Shown here one piece after another: positions 1 through 9,488 of a stretch of 64,000 nt of DNA. The notes under the pieces are model-generated. The model worked only from the letters and a program-made list of their open reading frames with translations, was not told the origin of the DNA and did not search any database. How positions within the stretch are numbered: position 1 is the stretch's first letter; every line of letters begins with the position of its first letter. A program made the translations under genes and the position numbers. Source of the stretch: Myxococcales bacterium (GTDB taxonomy: Bacteria; Myxococcota_A; Polyangia; Polyangiales; Ga0077539); assembly GCA_030652255.1 (NCBI GenBank), contig JAUSAZ010000118.1, positions 1 through 64,000 of the forward strand, written 5' to 3'.

Positions 1-175
1 GGGTTCGCGCGTTGGCGCTCACCCCAGCGTCAAACAGGCGGCGTGTCTCACCAACGGGTGGCCGCCAAAGCGGCAAGATCGACACCCGGTTGGTATGAGA
101 CCAGGCTCGTCCGTAGGCGCTTCAGGCCCGGTACCGGCGCCGCCGGGGACTATGATCGCCCCCCGGTGCATCACG

Positions 176-2089
176 ATGTCTGACCCCGACCAGGCTCCGC
201 CGCCCGCGCCCCCGCTCAGCGCCGAGCGGATGCAGGCGATGATCGAAAACTCCTGGGACATCCTGAGCCTGATCGATCGGGAGGGTCGGCTCATCTACAA
301 CTCCCCGGCGGCGCAGCGGCTCCACGGCTTCGCGCCCGACGAGTTCGCCGGGCGCAACACCTTCGACCTCATGCACCCCGACGACGCCCCGCGGGTGGGG
401 GCGACCTTCGAGCGCTGCCTCGCGGAGCCCGGGCTCCCGGTCCGGGCCCGCTACCGCTACGCCCGCAAGGGCGGGACGTGGATCTGGATGGAGGCGGTGG
501 CGGTCAACCTGCTCGACAACCCGGCCGTGCACGCGATCGTGGTCAACTCCCGGGACATCACCGAGGAGGTGGAGGCCGAGCGGGCCGTGCGCGACAGCGA
601 GACCCACTTCCGCTCGCTCTTCACCAACATGATCCAGGGCTTCGCGCTCTGCCAGCTGCTCTACCGGGACGGCAGGCCGGACGACTTCATCTACCTGGAG
701 GTCAACGAGTCCTTCGAGGCGCAGACCGGTCTGCGCGACGTCGTGGGCCGGCGCATCTCGGAGATCGCACCGGGCATCCGCGAGACGAACCCCGAGCTCT
801 TCGAGCGCTACGGCAGGGTGGTGGAGACGGGCGTCCCGGAGCGCTTCGAGATCTACATCCCATCCCTCGACCTCTGGTGCGCGATCTCGGCGTACCGCCC
901 GATGGAGGGTCACTTCGCGGCGGTCTTCGAGGTCGTCAACGAGCGCAAGAAGGCCGAGGCGGAGCGACTGCGCCTGGAGCGCCAGGTGAGCCAGGCGCAG
1001 AAGATGGACAGCCTCGGCAGCGTGGCCGGCGGCGTGGCCCACGACATGAACAACGTCCTCGGCTCCGTGCTCATGCTCTCCTCCGCACACGAGGCGATGC
1101 AGGCGCCGGGCAGCCCGGCGCAGCAGGCCTTCGCGACGATCACCAAGGCCTGCCAGCGCGGTCGCTCGCTGGTCCGTCGGCTGCTCGATTTCGCCCGGCA
1201 GGACCTCGCCGAGCTGAAGGTGCTGAGCCTCAACGCCCTGGTGCGCGAGGAGGTCCTGCTGCTCGAGCGCACCACGCTCGCGCAGGTGCGCTTCGCCGTG
1301 GAGCTCGACGACCACCTGCGGGCGATCTGCGGCGACTACGGCGCCCTGCTCCACGCGCTGATGAACCTCTGCGTCAACGCCGTCGACGCGATGCCCGGCG
1401 GCGGCACGATCACCCTCCGCACCCGCAACGCCGAGCCGGGCTGGGTGGAGCTCGAGGTCATCGACACCGGCTGCGGCATGCCCGCGCAGGTCGTGGAGAA
1501 GGCCATGGACCCCTTCTTCACCACGAAGTCCCACGGCAAGGGCACCGGGCTCGGGCTGTCCATCGCGTACGGGACGGTGAGGGCCCACCACGGCACGATG
1601 ACGCTGGAGAGCGAGGTCGGCCGCGGCACCCGGGTGCTCCTCCGCCTGCCCTCCACCGACACCGCCGCGTCCGACAGCGACCCCCCCGCCCCGCCGGGCC
1701 CCGAGGGAAACGCCCGGCGCCTGGAGGTGCTCCTCGTCGACGACGACGAGCTCATCCGCGCCGCCATGGGGCCCGTGATCGAGTCGCTCGGACACCGCGT
1801 GGTCCTGACGGGCAACGCCGAGGAGGCCCTGGAGCACCTCGCCGCGGGAGAGCGCCCGGACGTGGTCATCCTCGACATGAACATGCCGGGCCTCGGGGGC
1901 AAGCGCGCCCTGCCCCGCATCCGCGAGCTGCAGCCCGGGGTGCCGGTGCTGCTCGCCACCGGGAGGGCCGACCAGGAGGCCGTCGACCTCGCGCAGGCGC
2001 AGCCCGGGGTCACCCTGGTGCCCAAGCCCATCAGCACGGGTGAGCTGAAGGCGCACCTCGACGCGATCCCCGACTGGCGACCGGCGTAA
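176..2089 (+). CDS. PAS-PAS hybrid sensor histidine kinase with C-terminal receiver
   Basis: Signal-transduction kinase that should autophosphorylate on His and pass the phosphate to its own receiver; cytoplasmic, since no membrane helix is visible. Domains, numbered from the chosen start: PAS about 20-130, second PAS-like region about 140-255, HisKA with the H box VAHDMNN (His289), HATPase with N box (NLCVNAVDAM), G1 (DTGCGM), F box (DPFFTTK) and G2 (GKGTGLGLS), then a receiver from about 515 with the acidic pair DDD and phospho-acceptor Asp567 in VILDMNMPG, and the conserved KP near the end. The ATG at 176 is preferred because it leaves a short disordered leader before PAS1; in-frame ATGs at 95 and 152 are possible. 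No response regulator lies beside it, so it is an orphan hybrid. The signal is unknown. A link to the formate dehydrogenase genes is only positional. Confidence 0.9.
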   Translation: MSDPDQAPPPAPPLSAERMQAMIENSWDILSLIDREGRLIYNSPAAQRLHGFAPDEFAGRNTFDLMHPDDAPRVGATFERCLAEPGLPVRARYRYARKGGTWIWMEAVAVNLLDNPAVHAIVVNSRDITEEVEAERAVRDSETHFRSLFTNMIQGFALCQLLYRDGRPDDFIYLEVNESFEAQTGLRDVVGRRISEIAPGIRETNPELFERYGRVVETGVPERFEIYIPSLDLWCAISAYRPMEGHFAAVFEVVNERKKAEAERLRLERQVSQAQKMDSLGSVAGGVAHDMNNVLGSVLMLSSAHEAMQAPGSPAQQAFATITKACQRGRSLVRRLLDFARQDLAELKVLSLNALVREEVLLLERTTLAQVRFAVELDDHLRAICGDYGALLHALMNLCVNAVDAMPGGGTITLRTRNAEPGWVELEVIDTGCGMPAQVVEKAMDPFFTTKSHGKGTGLGLSIAYGTVRAHHGTMTLESEVGRGTRVLLRLPSTDTAASDSDPPAPPGPEGNARRLEVLLVDDDELIRAAMGPVIESLGHRVVLTGNAEEALEHLAAGERPDVVILDMNMPGLGGKRALPRIRELQPGVPVLLATGRADQEAVDLAQAQPGVTLVPKPISTGELKAHLDAIPDWRPA

Positions 2090-2098
2090 CGGCGGCTC

Positions 2099-3832
2099 TC
2101 AGTCGACCCGGCGGGCGCGGCGCAGGGCCAGGAGCACGTCGGCGACGCGGTCCTGCGTGGGCGCGCGGTCAGCGCCGAGGGCGTCGCGCACGAGGGCGGC
2201 CAGCGCCGCCGGGCTGCGGTGCCGCTGAGCCACGATGAAGGGCAGCTCGGAGTCGGCCCGGGAGGGGCTGCCGTGCCACGAGCGGTACTCGTGGGCGAAG
2301 TAGTAGCGGTCCTCGGGGCGCGGGCGATCGCCGTTGTGCGCGAGCAGCAGGACATCACCGGCGCGCTCGCCGCGAGGCCCGACCGCGAGGTCGCGCATCC
2401 GCGACGCGAAGGTCACGTAGTCCGGGTGGGGGTGGGTACGGAGGTGGTCTTCGATGGACTCGGTGCGACCGCCGCCCAGGTAGACCTCGAAGGGACGGTC
2501 GTCGTCGGCGATGGGCGCCGGCTGGCGCACCAGGATGAGGTCGAGGGTGCCGCGCATCGCAGCGACCGGGCCGGTGCCCGCGTTGGCGCGGTGGAAGGCC
2601 TCCGCGGCGGCGAGCACATCCTCGCGGTATCGGGGCGGCTCGGACCAGGCGCACACCCCGCCCGGGCACCGGGTGCGGTCGGCGAGGTACACGAAGGCCA
2701 TCGCGCCCTGGTAGGCCAGCACGGCGTCGAAGGGCGTCTCGGCGGGCACCTCGAGCTCGAAGGGGCGCAGCCGGAAGCCCGCGCGGCGCAGCACCGTCGG
2801 GGGCTCGTCCTCGCCGTCGCGGTCGGTGCCGAGGGAGTGGGCGTCGTCGGGCATCACCGCCGTGTGCCCGTGGTCGGACACCACCACCACGAAGCGGTCG
2901 TCGAGCGCCCCGAGGCGCTGGAGATGGTCGGCGAGCGCGCCGAGGCGTGGGTCGAGCACCTCGCGCAGGTAGGTGTCGAGCGCCCGCTGCGGACCCACCT
3001 CGGCCTCGTGGGCGTAGAGGTCGGTGCCGAAGAGGTAGAGCGTGAGCACGTCGGGCGCGCCGTGGCGGTCGAGGTCTTCGCGGAGGTTCTCGAGCACGGC
3101 CTCGTCCACCTGGGCGTAGGGCGCGTAGCCCGGTTCGAGCCCCACCGCGGCGCCCGCGTGGGCGGTGATGCCATCGATGAGCACCGAGCGGTCTGGCAGC
3201 AGGAAGCGGTCGGCGCCGCCGTGCACCTGGCTCAGGGCCACCCAGATGGTCACGCCCGGCTCCGTGCGGCGCATGCGCTGGTACACCGTCGGGACGGTCA
3301 GGATCTGGTCGACGAGGGAGTCGCTCTCGGTCTCCAGGGTGTGGACGTTGCTCTCGACCGAGACCGGCACCGGCGCGATGAAGCGCCGCGACTCGCGGAT
3401 GAAGAACTCATTGCCGCTGATGCCATGCCGCGCCGGGGTGACGCCCGTGAAGGTCGTCGCCCACGCCGCGAGCGTCGAGGAGGGCAGCGTCGCCAGGAGG
3501 GTCTCGTCGAGGTGCGCGTGGGCGAGGCCGCCGCCGTCGCCGACCCCGCCGAGCAGGCGCGCGAAGCCCGGGAGCCGCCCCTGGCGCAGGAGCCCGTAGA
3601 GGATGTCTCGCGGGACGCCATCGAGCGCCACGAGGAGGATGCCCGGTCGGCGCTCGGTGGCGGGGCGCGACGCGTCGGGGCGCAGGTCGCGGGCGTTGCC
3701 CTCGGTGGCCAGGCGGGCCGCGCTCCGGGCCGCGTCGTCGCAGCCGCGACAGCCAGCGGTCGTGCCGAGGGCGGCCGCGAGGAGGAGGAGGACAGCGGGT
3801 CGGGCGCGGGCGAAGGCAGCTTGCCAGGGCAT
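2099..3832 (-). CDS. Alkaline-phosphatase-superfamily lipoprotein (type I phosphodiesterase/nucleotide pyrophosphatase-like)
   Basis: Predicted exported metal-dependent phosphodiesterase or phosphatase. From the ATG at 3832 the N-terminus is a lipoprotein signal with lipobox TAGC, followed by the metal-site start LLVALDGVPRDI. Later come TTFTGVTPARHGISG, typical of the phosphodiesterase/nucleotide-pyrophosphatase branch, and the metal-binding VSDHGHTA. Length is 577 residues. An upstream in-frame ATG at 3847 would add five residues before the signal. It lies 55 bp downstream of fdhD on the same strand and could be read with it, but a role in formate metabolism is not suggested. The substrate cannot be told from sequence; nucleotide, phospholipid headgroup or phosphonate esters are all possible. 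Confidence 0.75.
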   Translation of the reverse strand: MPWQAAFARARPAVLLLLAAALGTTAGCRGCDDAARSAARLATEGNARDLRPDASRPATERRPGILLVALDGVPRDILYGLLRQGRLPGFARLLGGVGDGGGLAHAHLDETLLATLPSSTLAAWATTFTGVTPARHGISGNEFFIRESRRFIAPVPVSVESNVHTLETESDSLVDQILTVPTVYQRMRRTEPGVTIWVALSQVHGGADRFLLPDRSVLIDGITAHAGAAVGLEPGYAPYAQVDEAVLENLREDLDRHGAPDVLTLYLFGTDLYAHEAEVGPQRALDTYLREVLDPRLGALADHLQRLGALDDRFVVVVSDHGHTAVMPDDAHSLGTDRDGEDEPPTVLRRAGFRLRPFELEVPAETPFDAVLAYQGAMAFVYLADRTRCPGGVCAWSEPPRYREDVLAAAEAFHRANAGTGPVAAMRGTLDLILVRQPAPIADDDRPFEVYLGGGRTESIEDHLRTHPHPDYVTFASRMRDLAVGPRGERAGDVLLLAHNGDRPRPEDRYYFAHEYRSWHGSPSRADSELPFIVAQRHRSPAALAALVRDALGADRAPTQDRVADVLLALRRARRVD

Positions 3833-3887
3833 CGGACTCCAGCACATGGAGCCCGCGTCGGCCGAGCGCCATCCTCCCGGCGGCGCG

Positions 3888-4718
3888 CTACACGATCCGC
3901 TCGACGCCCGCGTAGACGGTCATGGCGTCCCCGCGGGCGAAGCCGATGAGCGTGAGGTTCCCCCGACGGGCGAGGTCGACCGCGAGCGACGAGGCCGCGG
4001 ACACCGACACCACGACGGGAATGCCCGCCGCGAGGGCCTTCTGCACGATCTCGAAGCTCGACCGTCCGCTCACCACCAGCAGGTGGCCGGCGAGCGGCAG
4101 GGCGCCGGCCCGTAGCCTCGCGCCGACCACCTTGTCGACGGCGTTGTGCCGGCCGACGTCCTCGAAGGTCACGACGTGCTCGCCCGCGGCCGTGCGCAGC
4201 GACGCCGCGTGGCACCCGCCGGTGCGCGCGAACATCGGCTGCCGCTCGTGCAGGTCGCGCACCGCCGCCGAGATGACCGCCCGAGCCACCCCGGGGCCGT
4301 CGGCCACCGGGCGGAAGCTCGTCAGCAGGTCGTCGATGGAGCGTCGCCCGCACACCCCGCAGGCGCTGCTGGTGATGGTGCCGCGGCGGGCGAAGAGCGG
4401 CGCGTCGACGTCGTCGAGGGGGCTCCGCACGCCGGGCGCGAGCGTGACCTCGACGGTGTTGTCGCGCGTCGGGTCATCCGGGCGGGCGCAGCGCGTGATG
4501 GACGACACATCGTCGCGCGAGCGGATGACCCCTTCGGCCCAGAGGAAGCCCATCACCAGCTCGGCGTCCGCGCCGGGCGTACGCATCGTGACCGCGAGGG
4601 ACTCCCCCCCGACACGGATCGCGAGGGGCTCCTCGACGATGAGCTCGTCGTCCCGCGTCACCGGGTGCTCCGCCGAGGCGGGGTCGATGCGCGTGACCTC
4701 GACGCGGCGCAGGGGCAT
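3888..4718 (-). CDS. fdhD: Formate dehydrogenase accessory sulfurtransferase FdhD
   Basis: Sulfurtransferase that carries sulfur from cysteine desulfurase to the bis-MGD molybdenum cofactor of formate dehydrogenase, which is needed for an active enzyme. The protein of 276 residues has the CxxC motif in SACGVCGRRSIDDL (mobile sulfur-carrying cysteines), the conserved RTGGCHAA segment (here ARTGGCHAASL), and FEDVGRHNAVDKVVG followed by SGRSSFEIVQKA, all hallmarks of the family. Its ATG overlaps the stop codon of the alpha-subunit gene by one base (TGATG), so the two are translationally coupled. Its presence directly after the catalytic subunit supports the formate dehydrogenase assignment over other molybdopterin oxidoreductases. 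Confidence 0.95.
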   Translation of the reverse strand: MPLRRVEVTRIDPASAEHPVTRDDELIVEEPLAIRVGGESLAVTMRTPGADAELVMGFLWAEGVIRSRDDVSSITRCARPDDPTRDNTVEVTLAPGVRSPLDDVDAPLFARRGTITSSACGVCGRRSIDDLLTSFRPVADGPGVARAVISAAVRDLHERQPMFARTGGCHAASLRTAAGEHVVTFEDVGRHNAVDKVVGARLRAGALPLAGHLLVVSGRSSFEIVQKALAAGIPVVVSVSAASSLAVDLARRGNLTLIGFARGDAMTVYAGVERIV

Positions 4719-7498
4719 CAGTCGTGGGCGCCCTGGCGGAAGCCCTTCGCCGTCCGCGGCGGCGGCGGGTGCGCCCCGGGAACGCGGCGCACGGCGACGG
4801 CGGTGACCTTGTACTCGGGGCAGCTCGTGAGCGGGTCGGCGTTGGCGCTCGTCAGGAGGTTGGTCTTCACCTCGGGGAAGTGGAACGACAGGAACACGTT
4901 GCCGCGCGCCACGCGGGTCGTCACGCAGGCCCAGGTCTGCACCGCGCCGCGGGCGCTCTCGATCTCCACGAGGTCATCGTCGGCGACCCCGAGTCGCGCG
5001 GCGTCGTCGGGGTGGAGCTCGACGAGGTCCGCGGGCTGGAGTTCCACGTTGCCCGTGCGCCGGGTCTGGGTGCCGGAGTTGTAGTGGGCGAGCTGCCGCC
5101 CGGTGATGAGGATGAAGGGGAATCGCTCGCTCGCGCTCTCGCCGGGCGGCTCCCAGTCGACGTCGAAGAGCCGGGCGCGGCCGCTCGGGGTGGCGAAGCG
5201 CTCGGGGTAGAGCACCGCGGTGCCGGGGTGGTCGCGCGTCGGCACCGGCCACTGTAGCCCCTGGGTCCCGAGGCGATCGTGGGAGACGCCGTGGAGCTGC
5301 GGGGTGAGCTCGGCGATCTCGTCCATCACGTCGGCGGCGGAGCGGTGGGGCATCGGGTAGCCGAGGCGCGCCGACAGGTCGAGCAGGACGTCGAGGTCGC
5401 GGCGGGCGTTGCCGGGCGGGGCGACGGCCTCCCGCACCATCTGCACGCGGCGCTCGGCGTTGGTGAAGGTGCCGGTCTTCTCGAGGAAGCTCGACCCGGG
5501 CAGCAGCACGTGGGCGAAGCGGGCCGTCGCGTTCTCGAAGAGGTCGTGGACGACCAGCAGGTCGAGCGAGCGCAGGGCCTCCTCGACGTGCTGCACGTTG
5601 GGGTCGGTCTGCGCGATGTCCTCGCCGAAGACGTACATCGCCCGCAGGTCGCGGGAGACCGCGCGGTCGAACATCTCCGGGATCATCAGGCCGCGCTCGG
5701 GCCCGATGGGTCGCCCCCACTTCACCTCGAAGGCGTGGCGGGTCTCGTCGTCGGCCATCTTGCGGTACATCGTGAGGTAGGTCGGGAGCGCGCCGACGTC
5801 GCTGGAGCCCTGCACGTTGTTCTGGCCGCGCAGGGGGTTGGCGCCGGAGCCCGGCTTGCCGAAGTTGCCCGTGAGCACGCAGAGGTTGGCGAGGCAGCGC
5901 ACGCCGGACACCCCCTGCGCCTGCTCGGTGACGCCGAGGCCATAGAAGATCGCCGCGGGGCGCGACGCCGCGTAGAGGTGCGCGGCCTCCTCGATGAGCC
6001 GCGCCGGCACCCCCGTGATCGCCTCCACCCGCCCGGGGTCATAGCCCTTCAGGTGCTCGAAGTACGCCTCCGCAGGCTCGGCGCGCGCCTCGACGAAGGC
6101 CCGGTCGACGAGCCCGTCGCGGACGATGACGTGCGCGAGGCCGTTGTAGAGCGCCACGTTGGTGCCCGGCCGCAGCTGCAGGTAGAGGTCGGCCATCGCG
6201 GCGAGCTCGATGCGCCGCGGGTCGGCCACGATGAGCCGCGCCCCGCGCATCCGGGCCTCCTTCATGCGCGCCCCCACGACGGGGTGCCCCTCGGTGGGGT
6301 TGGCGCCGGTCACGAAGAGGCACGCCGTGACGTCGATGTCGGCGAAGGAGTTGGTGCCGCCCGACTCGCCGAGCGACGCGATGAGCCCGGCGGAGGTCGG
6401 CGAGTGGCAGACGCGCGAGCAGTTGTCGACGTTGTTGGTCCCGACGGCGGCGCGGGCCAGCTTCATCAGGAGGTAGTTCTCCTCGTTGGTGCAGCGGCTC
6501 GAGCTGATGAAGGCGATCGCGTCGGGCCCGTGCTGCTCCCTGATCGCCAGCATCCGCGCGCTGACGAAGCCCATCGCCTCGTCCCAGGAGGCCTCGCGCC
6601 ACGAGCCGTCGGCGCGGCGCATCAGCGGCGAGGTGAGCCGGTCGCCCGCGCGGGCGTACTGGTGCGCGAAGCGGCCCTTGATGCACGTGTGGCCGAGGTT
6701 CGATGGGCCGTCGAGGGCGGGGTCGATCGCCACGACGGCGTCGCCGCGCACGTGCACCTCCAGCGAGCACCCGACGCCGCAGTAGGCGCAGGTCGTGGTG
6801 ACGGTGCGGTCGACCGTGGCGAGCTGCCGGAAGGCGCCCTCGTCGAGCGCCCCGGTGGGGCAGGTCGAGACGCACGCCCCGCAGGAGACGCACGCGCTGT
6901 CGGTGAAGCCCGAGTCCGTCCCGGCGACGATCTTCGTGTCCCACCCGCGGCCGGCGTAGGCGAGCGCGAAGGTCCCCTGGATCTCGTCGCAGGCCCGCAC
7001 GCAGCGGCCGCAGACGATGCACTCGTTGAGGTCCATCTTGATGTACGGGTGGCGGTCGTCGCGCTCGTAGGCGTGCCGCTCGCCCTCGTAGCGGCTCTTC
7101 GCCAGGCCGAAGTGGCGCGCGACCTGGCGCAGCTCGTTGCGGTCGTCCGCCGCGTCGCCGCCGCCCGCGAGCGCCTCCGGGGGATGATCCGAGAGCACGA
7201 GCTCGACCACGCCGCGGGCCACGCGCTGCGCCGTCGGATCGTGGGTGTCGACGACCATGCCCTCGCGCACCGGCGTGGTGCACGCCGCGACCGGGCCGCG
7301 GGCGCCCGCCACGCCGACCATGCACACCCGACACGCCCCGAATGCCGCGAGGCGGGGGTCGTAGCAGAGCGTCGGGACGTAGATCCCCTCGCGGCGGGCG
7401 ACGTCGAGGATCGTGGCGCGCTCGCTCGCCTGCACCGTGCGACCGTCGATGGTGAGCGTCACCAGCCGCCGCCGGGAGCCGTGGTCGGCGCCGCTCAC
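4718..7498 (-). CDS. fdhA: NAD-linked formate dehydrogenase alpha (catalytic) subunit
   Basis: Oxidises formate to CO2 at a bis-MGD Mo/W centre and passes electrons through Fe-S clusters to the flavin subunit. Start chosen at GTG 7498, overlapping the upstream stop (GTGA); this gives 926 residues beginning just before the ferredoxin domain. Ligands by position: [2Fe-2S] Cys45, 56, 59, 73; two [4Fe-4S] sets Cys160/163/166/170 and Cys203/206/209/213; catalytic-domain [4Fe-4S] Cys237/240/244/272 (CAYCGVGC). The active-site stretch reads NCSRVCHSPTSAG, so Cys364 replaces the selenocysteine of E. coli FdhF, followed by the conserved His365. Internal TGA read-through is therefore not needed. The domain order (NuoG-like ferredoxin module plus FdhF core) matches the soluble enzymes of the Methylobacterium FDH1/Rhodobacter type. 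Confidence 0.93.
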   Translation of the reverse strand: MSGADHGSRRRLVTLTIDGRTVQASERATILDVARREGIYVPTLCYDPRLAAFGACRVCMVGVAGARGPVAACTTPVREGMVVDTHDPTAQRVARGVVELVLSDHPPEALAGGGDAADDRNELRQVARHFGLAKSRYEGERHAYERDDRHPYIKMDLNECIVCGRCVRACDEIQGTFALAYAGRGWDTKIVAGTDSGFTDSACVSCGACVSTCPTGALDEGAFRQLATVDRTVTTTCAYCGVGCSLEVHVRGDAVVAIDPALDGPSNLGHTCIKGRFAHQYARAGDRLTSPLMRRADGSWREASWDEAMGFVSARMLAIREQHGPDAIAFISSSRCTNEENYLLMKLARAAVGTNNVDNCSRVCHSPTSAGLIASLGESGGTNSFADIDVTACLFVTGANPTEGHPVVGARMKEARMRGARLIVADPRRIELAAMADLYLQLRPGTNVALYNGLAHVIVRDGLVDRAFVEARAEPAEAYFEHLKGYDPGRVEAITGVPARLIEEAAHLYAASRPAAIFYGLGVTEQAQGVSGVRCLANLCVLTGNFGKPGSGANPLRGQNNVQGSSDVGALPTYLTMYRKMADDETRHAFEVKWGRPIGPERGLMIPEMFDRAVSRDLRAMYVFGEDIAQTDPNVQHVEEALRSLDLLVVHDLFENATARFAHVLLPGSSFLEKTGTFTNAERRVQMVREAVAPPGNARRDLDVLLDLSARLGYPMPHRSAADVMDEIAELTPQLHGVSHDRLGTQGLQWPVPTRDHPGTAVLYPERFATPSGRARLFDVDWEPPGESASERFPFILITGRQLAHYNSGTQTRRTGNVELQPADLVELHPDDAARLGVADDDLVEIESARGAVQTWACVTTRVARGNVFLSFHFPEVKTNLLTSANADPLTSCPEYKVTAVAVRRVPGAHPPPPRTAKGFRQGAHD

Positions 7499-9267
7499 GG
7501 GCTCACCCCGCTGGTCATCTCGGCGGCGAAGTGGGTGAGCAGCGAGCGGATGGGATCGGGGATGGCGCCGCCGTGGGCGCAGAGCGAGCCGAGCTGGAGC
7601 GTCTCGCAGAGCTCGCCGAGCAGGGCCACGTCGGCGGAGACCTCCGCGGCGCTGCGGGGCTGCTTCAGCCGGCGCGCGAGCTCCAGGCCGCGGCGCCCGC
7701 CGATGCGGCATGGGAAGCACTTGCCGCACGACTCGGCGTCGCAGAACTCGAAGAGGTGGATCGCAATGTCGCGAGGGTCGACTGCGTCGTCCCACGCGAC
7801 GATGCCGCCGTGGCCGAGGAGGGCGCCGACCGCGGCGAGCTCCTCGAAGCCGAGCGGCGCGTCGAGCAGGGCCTCCGGGAGGATGCCCCCCAGCGGGCCG
7901 CCGACCTGCACGGCCTTGATGGGTCGGCCGGTCTTCATGCCGCCGCCGAGCCCTTCGAGCACCGACCTAAGCGGAACACCCAGCGGCACCTCGTAGATGC
8001 CCGGGGTCGCGAAGCGCTCGTTGAGCGAGACGGCCTTGGTCCCGCGGCTCCGGCCGACGCCGAGGCGCGCGTAGGCCTCGCCGCCGTGGCGCACGATCCA
8101 TCCCACGTTGACGAGCGTCTCGACGTTGTTCACCACCGTGGGGCGCTCGAAGAGGCCCTTGTCGGCGGGGTACGGAGGCCGCGCGGTGACCATTCCCCGC
8201 AGGCCCTCCAGCGAGCGCAGGAGCGCCGTCTCCTCGCCGCAGACGTACGACCCGGCGCCCTCGACGACCTCGATGTCGAAGCTGAACCCGCTCCCCAGGA
8301 TGTCCTCTCCGAGCAGCCCCGCCGCGCGAGCCTCAAGCACCGCCCGACGCAGCGCCGGGGCCGAGCGTGGATACTCGCTGCGCACATAGACGAAGCCCCG
8401 GGCGGCGCCGATGGCGTAGCCCGCGAGCGCGGCGCCCTCGAGCACTGCATAGGGGTCGCGCTCCATGAGGTACTTGTCGATGTACGAGCCGGGGTCGCCT
8501 TCGTCGGCGTTGCACACCACGTAGGCCTCGCCGCCCCGTGCGTTGGCCGCGGCGAAGCGCCACTTCTGCGCCGTCGCGAAGCCCGCGCCGCCGCGACCCC
8601 GGAGCTGCGCGAGCTCGACCTCGGCGAGCACCTGCTCGGGGGTGAGCGCCCCGAGGGCTCTGCTGAGCCCCTCGAAGGCGCCGTGGGCGCGCGCGACGTC
8701 GAGCTGCGTCGCGTCGATGTCCAGGGAGAGGCGCTCCAGCACGATGGCGGGACCGCCCCTCGCCTCGAAGCGCGGCACGAGCGCCCCATCGGCCTCGTCG
8801 ACGCCGCCGCCGTGAGCGAGGTCGTCCGCGAGGGCCCGGGCGCGCGCAGGGGTCAGTTCACCGTAGACGCGACCTTCGACCTCCACGCTCGGTCCCGCGT
8901 TGCAGAACCCCAGGCAGTACACCGCCTCCAGGGAGACCTCGCCGTCGGCGCGCGTCTCCCCGAGGCGAAGGCCGAGGGCGTCCTCCATCCAGCCCACCGA
9001 CGCGTCGCCACAGGCCGCATGGCAGGCGGTGCCTTTGCATATCTTCACCCGGAGCCTTCCCCGCGGCGCGGTGCCGAGGTCGCCGTAGTAGGTCGCGACC
9101 CCGTAGACCGCGGCCTCGGGCTGCCCGCTCGCCCGCGCGACGTCGACGATGTCCCCCGCCGTGATGACCCGGCGCTCGTGCATCACCTCCTTGAGCCGCT
9201 GGAGGGCGGTGTCGCCAACGCGGAGGTCCCCTCGATTGCGCCGTAGCTGAATCAGGTTGTGCGACAC
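7495..9267 (-). CDS. fdhB: NAD-linked formate dehydrogenase beta subunit (NuoE-NuoF fusion)
   Basis: Diaphorase subunit that takes electrons from the alpha subunit and reduces NAD+. The first 150 residues are a NuoE-like thioredoxin-fold [2Fe-2S] domain with Cys77, Cys82, Cys118 and Cys122 (KICKGTAC ... YCLGFC). The rest is NuoF-like, with the FMN/NADH glycine loop GRGGAGF (224-230), the NADEGDPG segment, and a C-terminal [4Fe-4S] site SCGKCFPC plus a later Cys in SLCAHGG. Start set at GTG 9267 because GGAGG lies five bases upstream; an in-frame ATG at 9312 would add 15 residues of no recognisable content. The one-polypeptide E-F fusion is the arrangement known for the beta subunit of Methylobacterium extorquens FDH1. 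The stop overlaps the alpha-subunit GTG. This is the first gene of the operon. Confidence 0.92.
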   Translation of the reverse strand: MSHNLIQLRRNRGDLRVGDTALQRLKEVMHERRVITAGDIVDVARASGQPEAAVYGVATYYGDLGTAPRGRLRVKICKGTACHAACGDASVGWMEDALGLRLGETRADGEVSLEAVYCLGFCNAGPSVEVEGRVYGELTPARARALADDLAHGGGVDEADGALVPRFEARGGPAIVLERLSLDIDATQLDVARAHGAFEGLSRALGALTPEQVLAEVELAQLRGRGGAGFATAQKWRFAAANARGGEAYVVCNADEGDPGSYIDKYLMERDPYAVLEGAALAGYAIGAARGFVYVRSEYPRSAPALRRAVLEARAAGLLGEDILGSGFSFDIEVVEGAGSYVCGEETALLRSLEGLRGMVTARPPYPADKGLFERPTVVNNVETLVNVGWIVRHGGEAYARLGVGRSRGTKAVSLNERFATPGIYEVPLGVPLRSVLEGLGGGMKTGRPIKAVQVGGPLGGILPEALLDAPLGFEELAAVGALLGHGGIVAWDDAVDPRDIAIHLFEFCDAESCGKCFPCRIGGRRGLELARRLKQPRSAAEVSADVALLGELCETLQLGSLCAHGGAIPDPIRSLLTHFAAEMTSGVSP

Positions 9268-9488
9268 GTTGGCCTCCGGGGGTGAGATGTCGCCCCCACG
9301 ATACCCCCACACGAACGCCCGCGGCGATCACCCACGCCGTAGCGGATTGTCCCGGTGTGTCGCATCGGCGCGTGCGTGCTGCGAGCGCCCGCCACGCCGC
9401 GGCGCACGACCGCTCGCCGGGCCCGCGATGGTACGCCCGATGCTGCATCGAAGGGGTCTGCTCAACGCCCATCCCACAGGAGGACACC
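9268..9488. other. Divergent intergenic region between the formate dehydrogenase operon and the GlsB-like gene
   Basis: This 221-bp gap must hold the promoters for both directions. I see no clear sigma-70 or sigma-54 promoter. The only sites I can support are the Shine-Dalgarno sequences at each end: GGAGG before GTG 9267 on the minus strand, and AGGAGG before ATG 9489 on the plus strand. Confidence 0.4.
9479..9485 (+). promoter_or_regulatory. Strong Shine-Dalgarno site for the GlsB-like gene
   Basis: AGGAGG lies four to ten bases ahead of ATG 9489. It fixes the start inside a longer reading frame that opens upstream but shows no coding content before this point. Confidence 0.75.

Noticed and set aside
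122..2056. Long minus-strand open frame of 644 codons opposite the histidine kinase
   Set aside because: Antisense shadow caused by high G+C third positions; His/Arg/Gly-rich with no domain, while the plus strand encodes a complete kinase.
5279..7996. Plus-strand open frame of 905 codons opposite the formate dehydrogenase genes
   Set aside because: Low-complexity Val/Gly/Arg/Ala composition and no motifs; the minus strand has all Fe-S and molybdopterin signatures.
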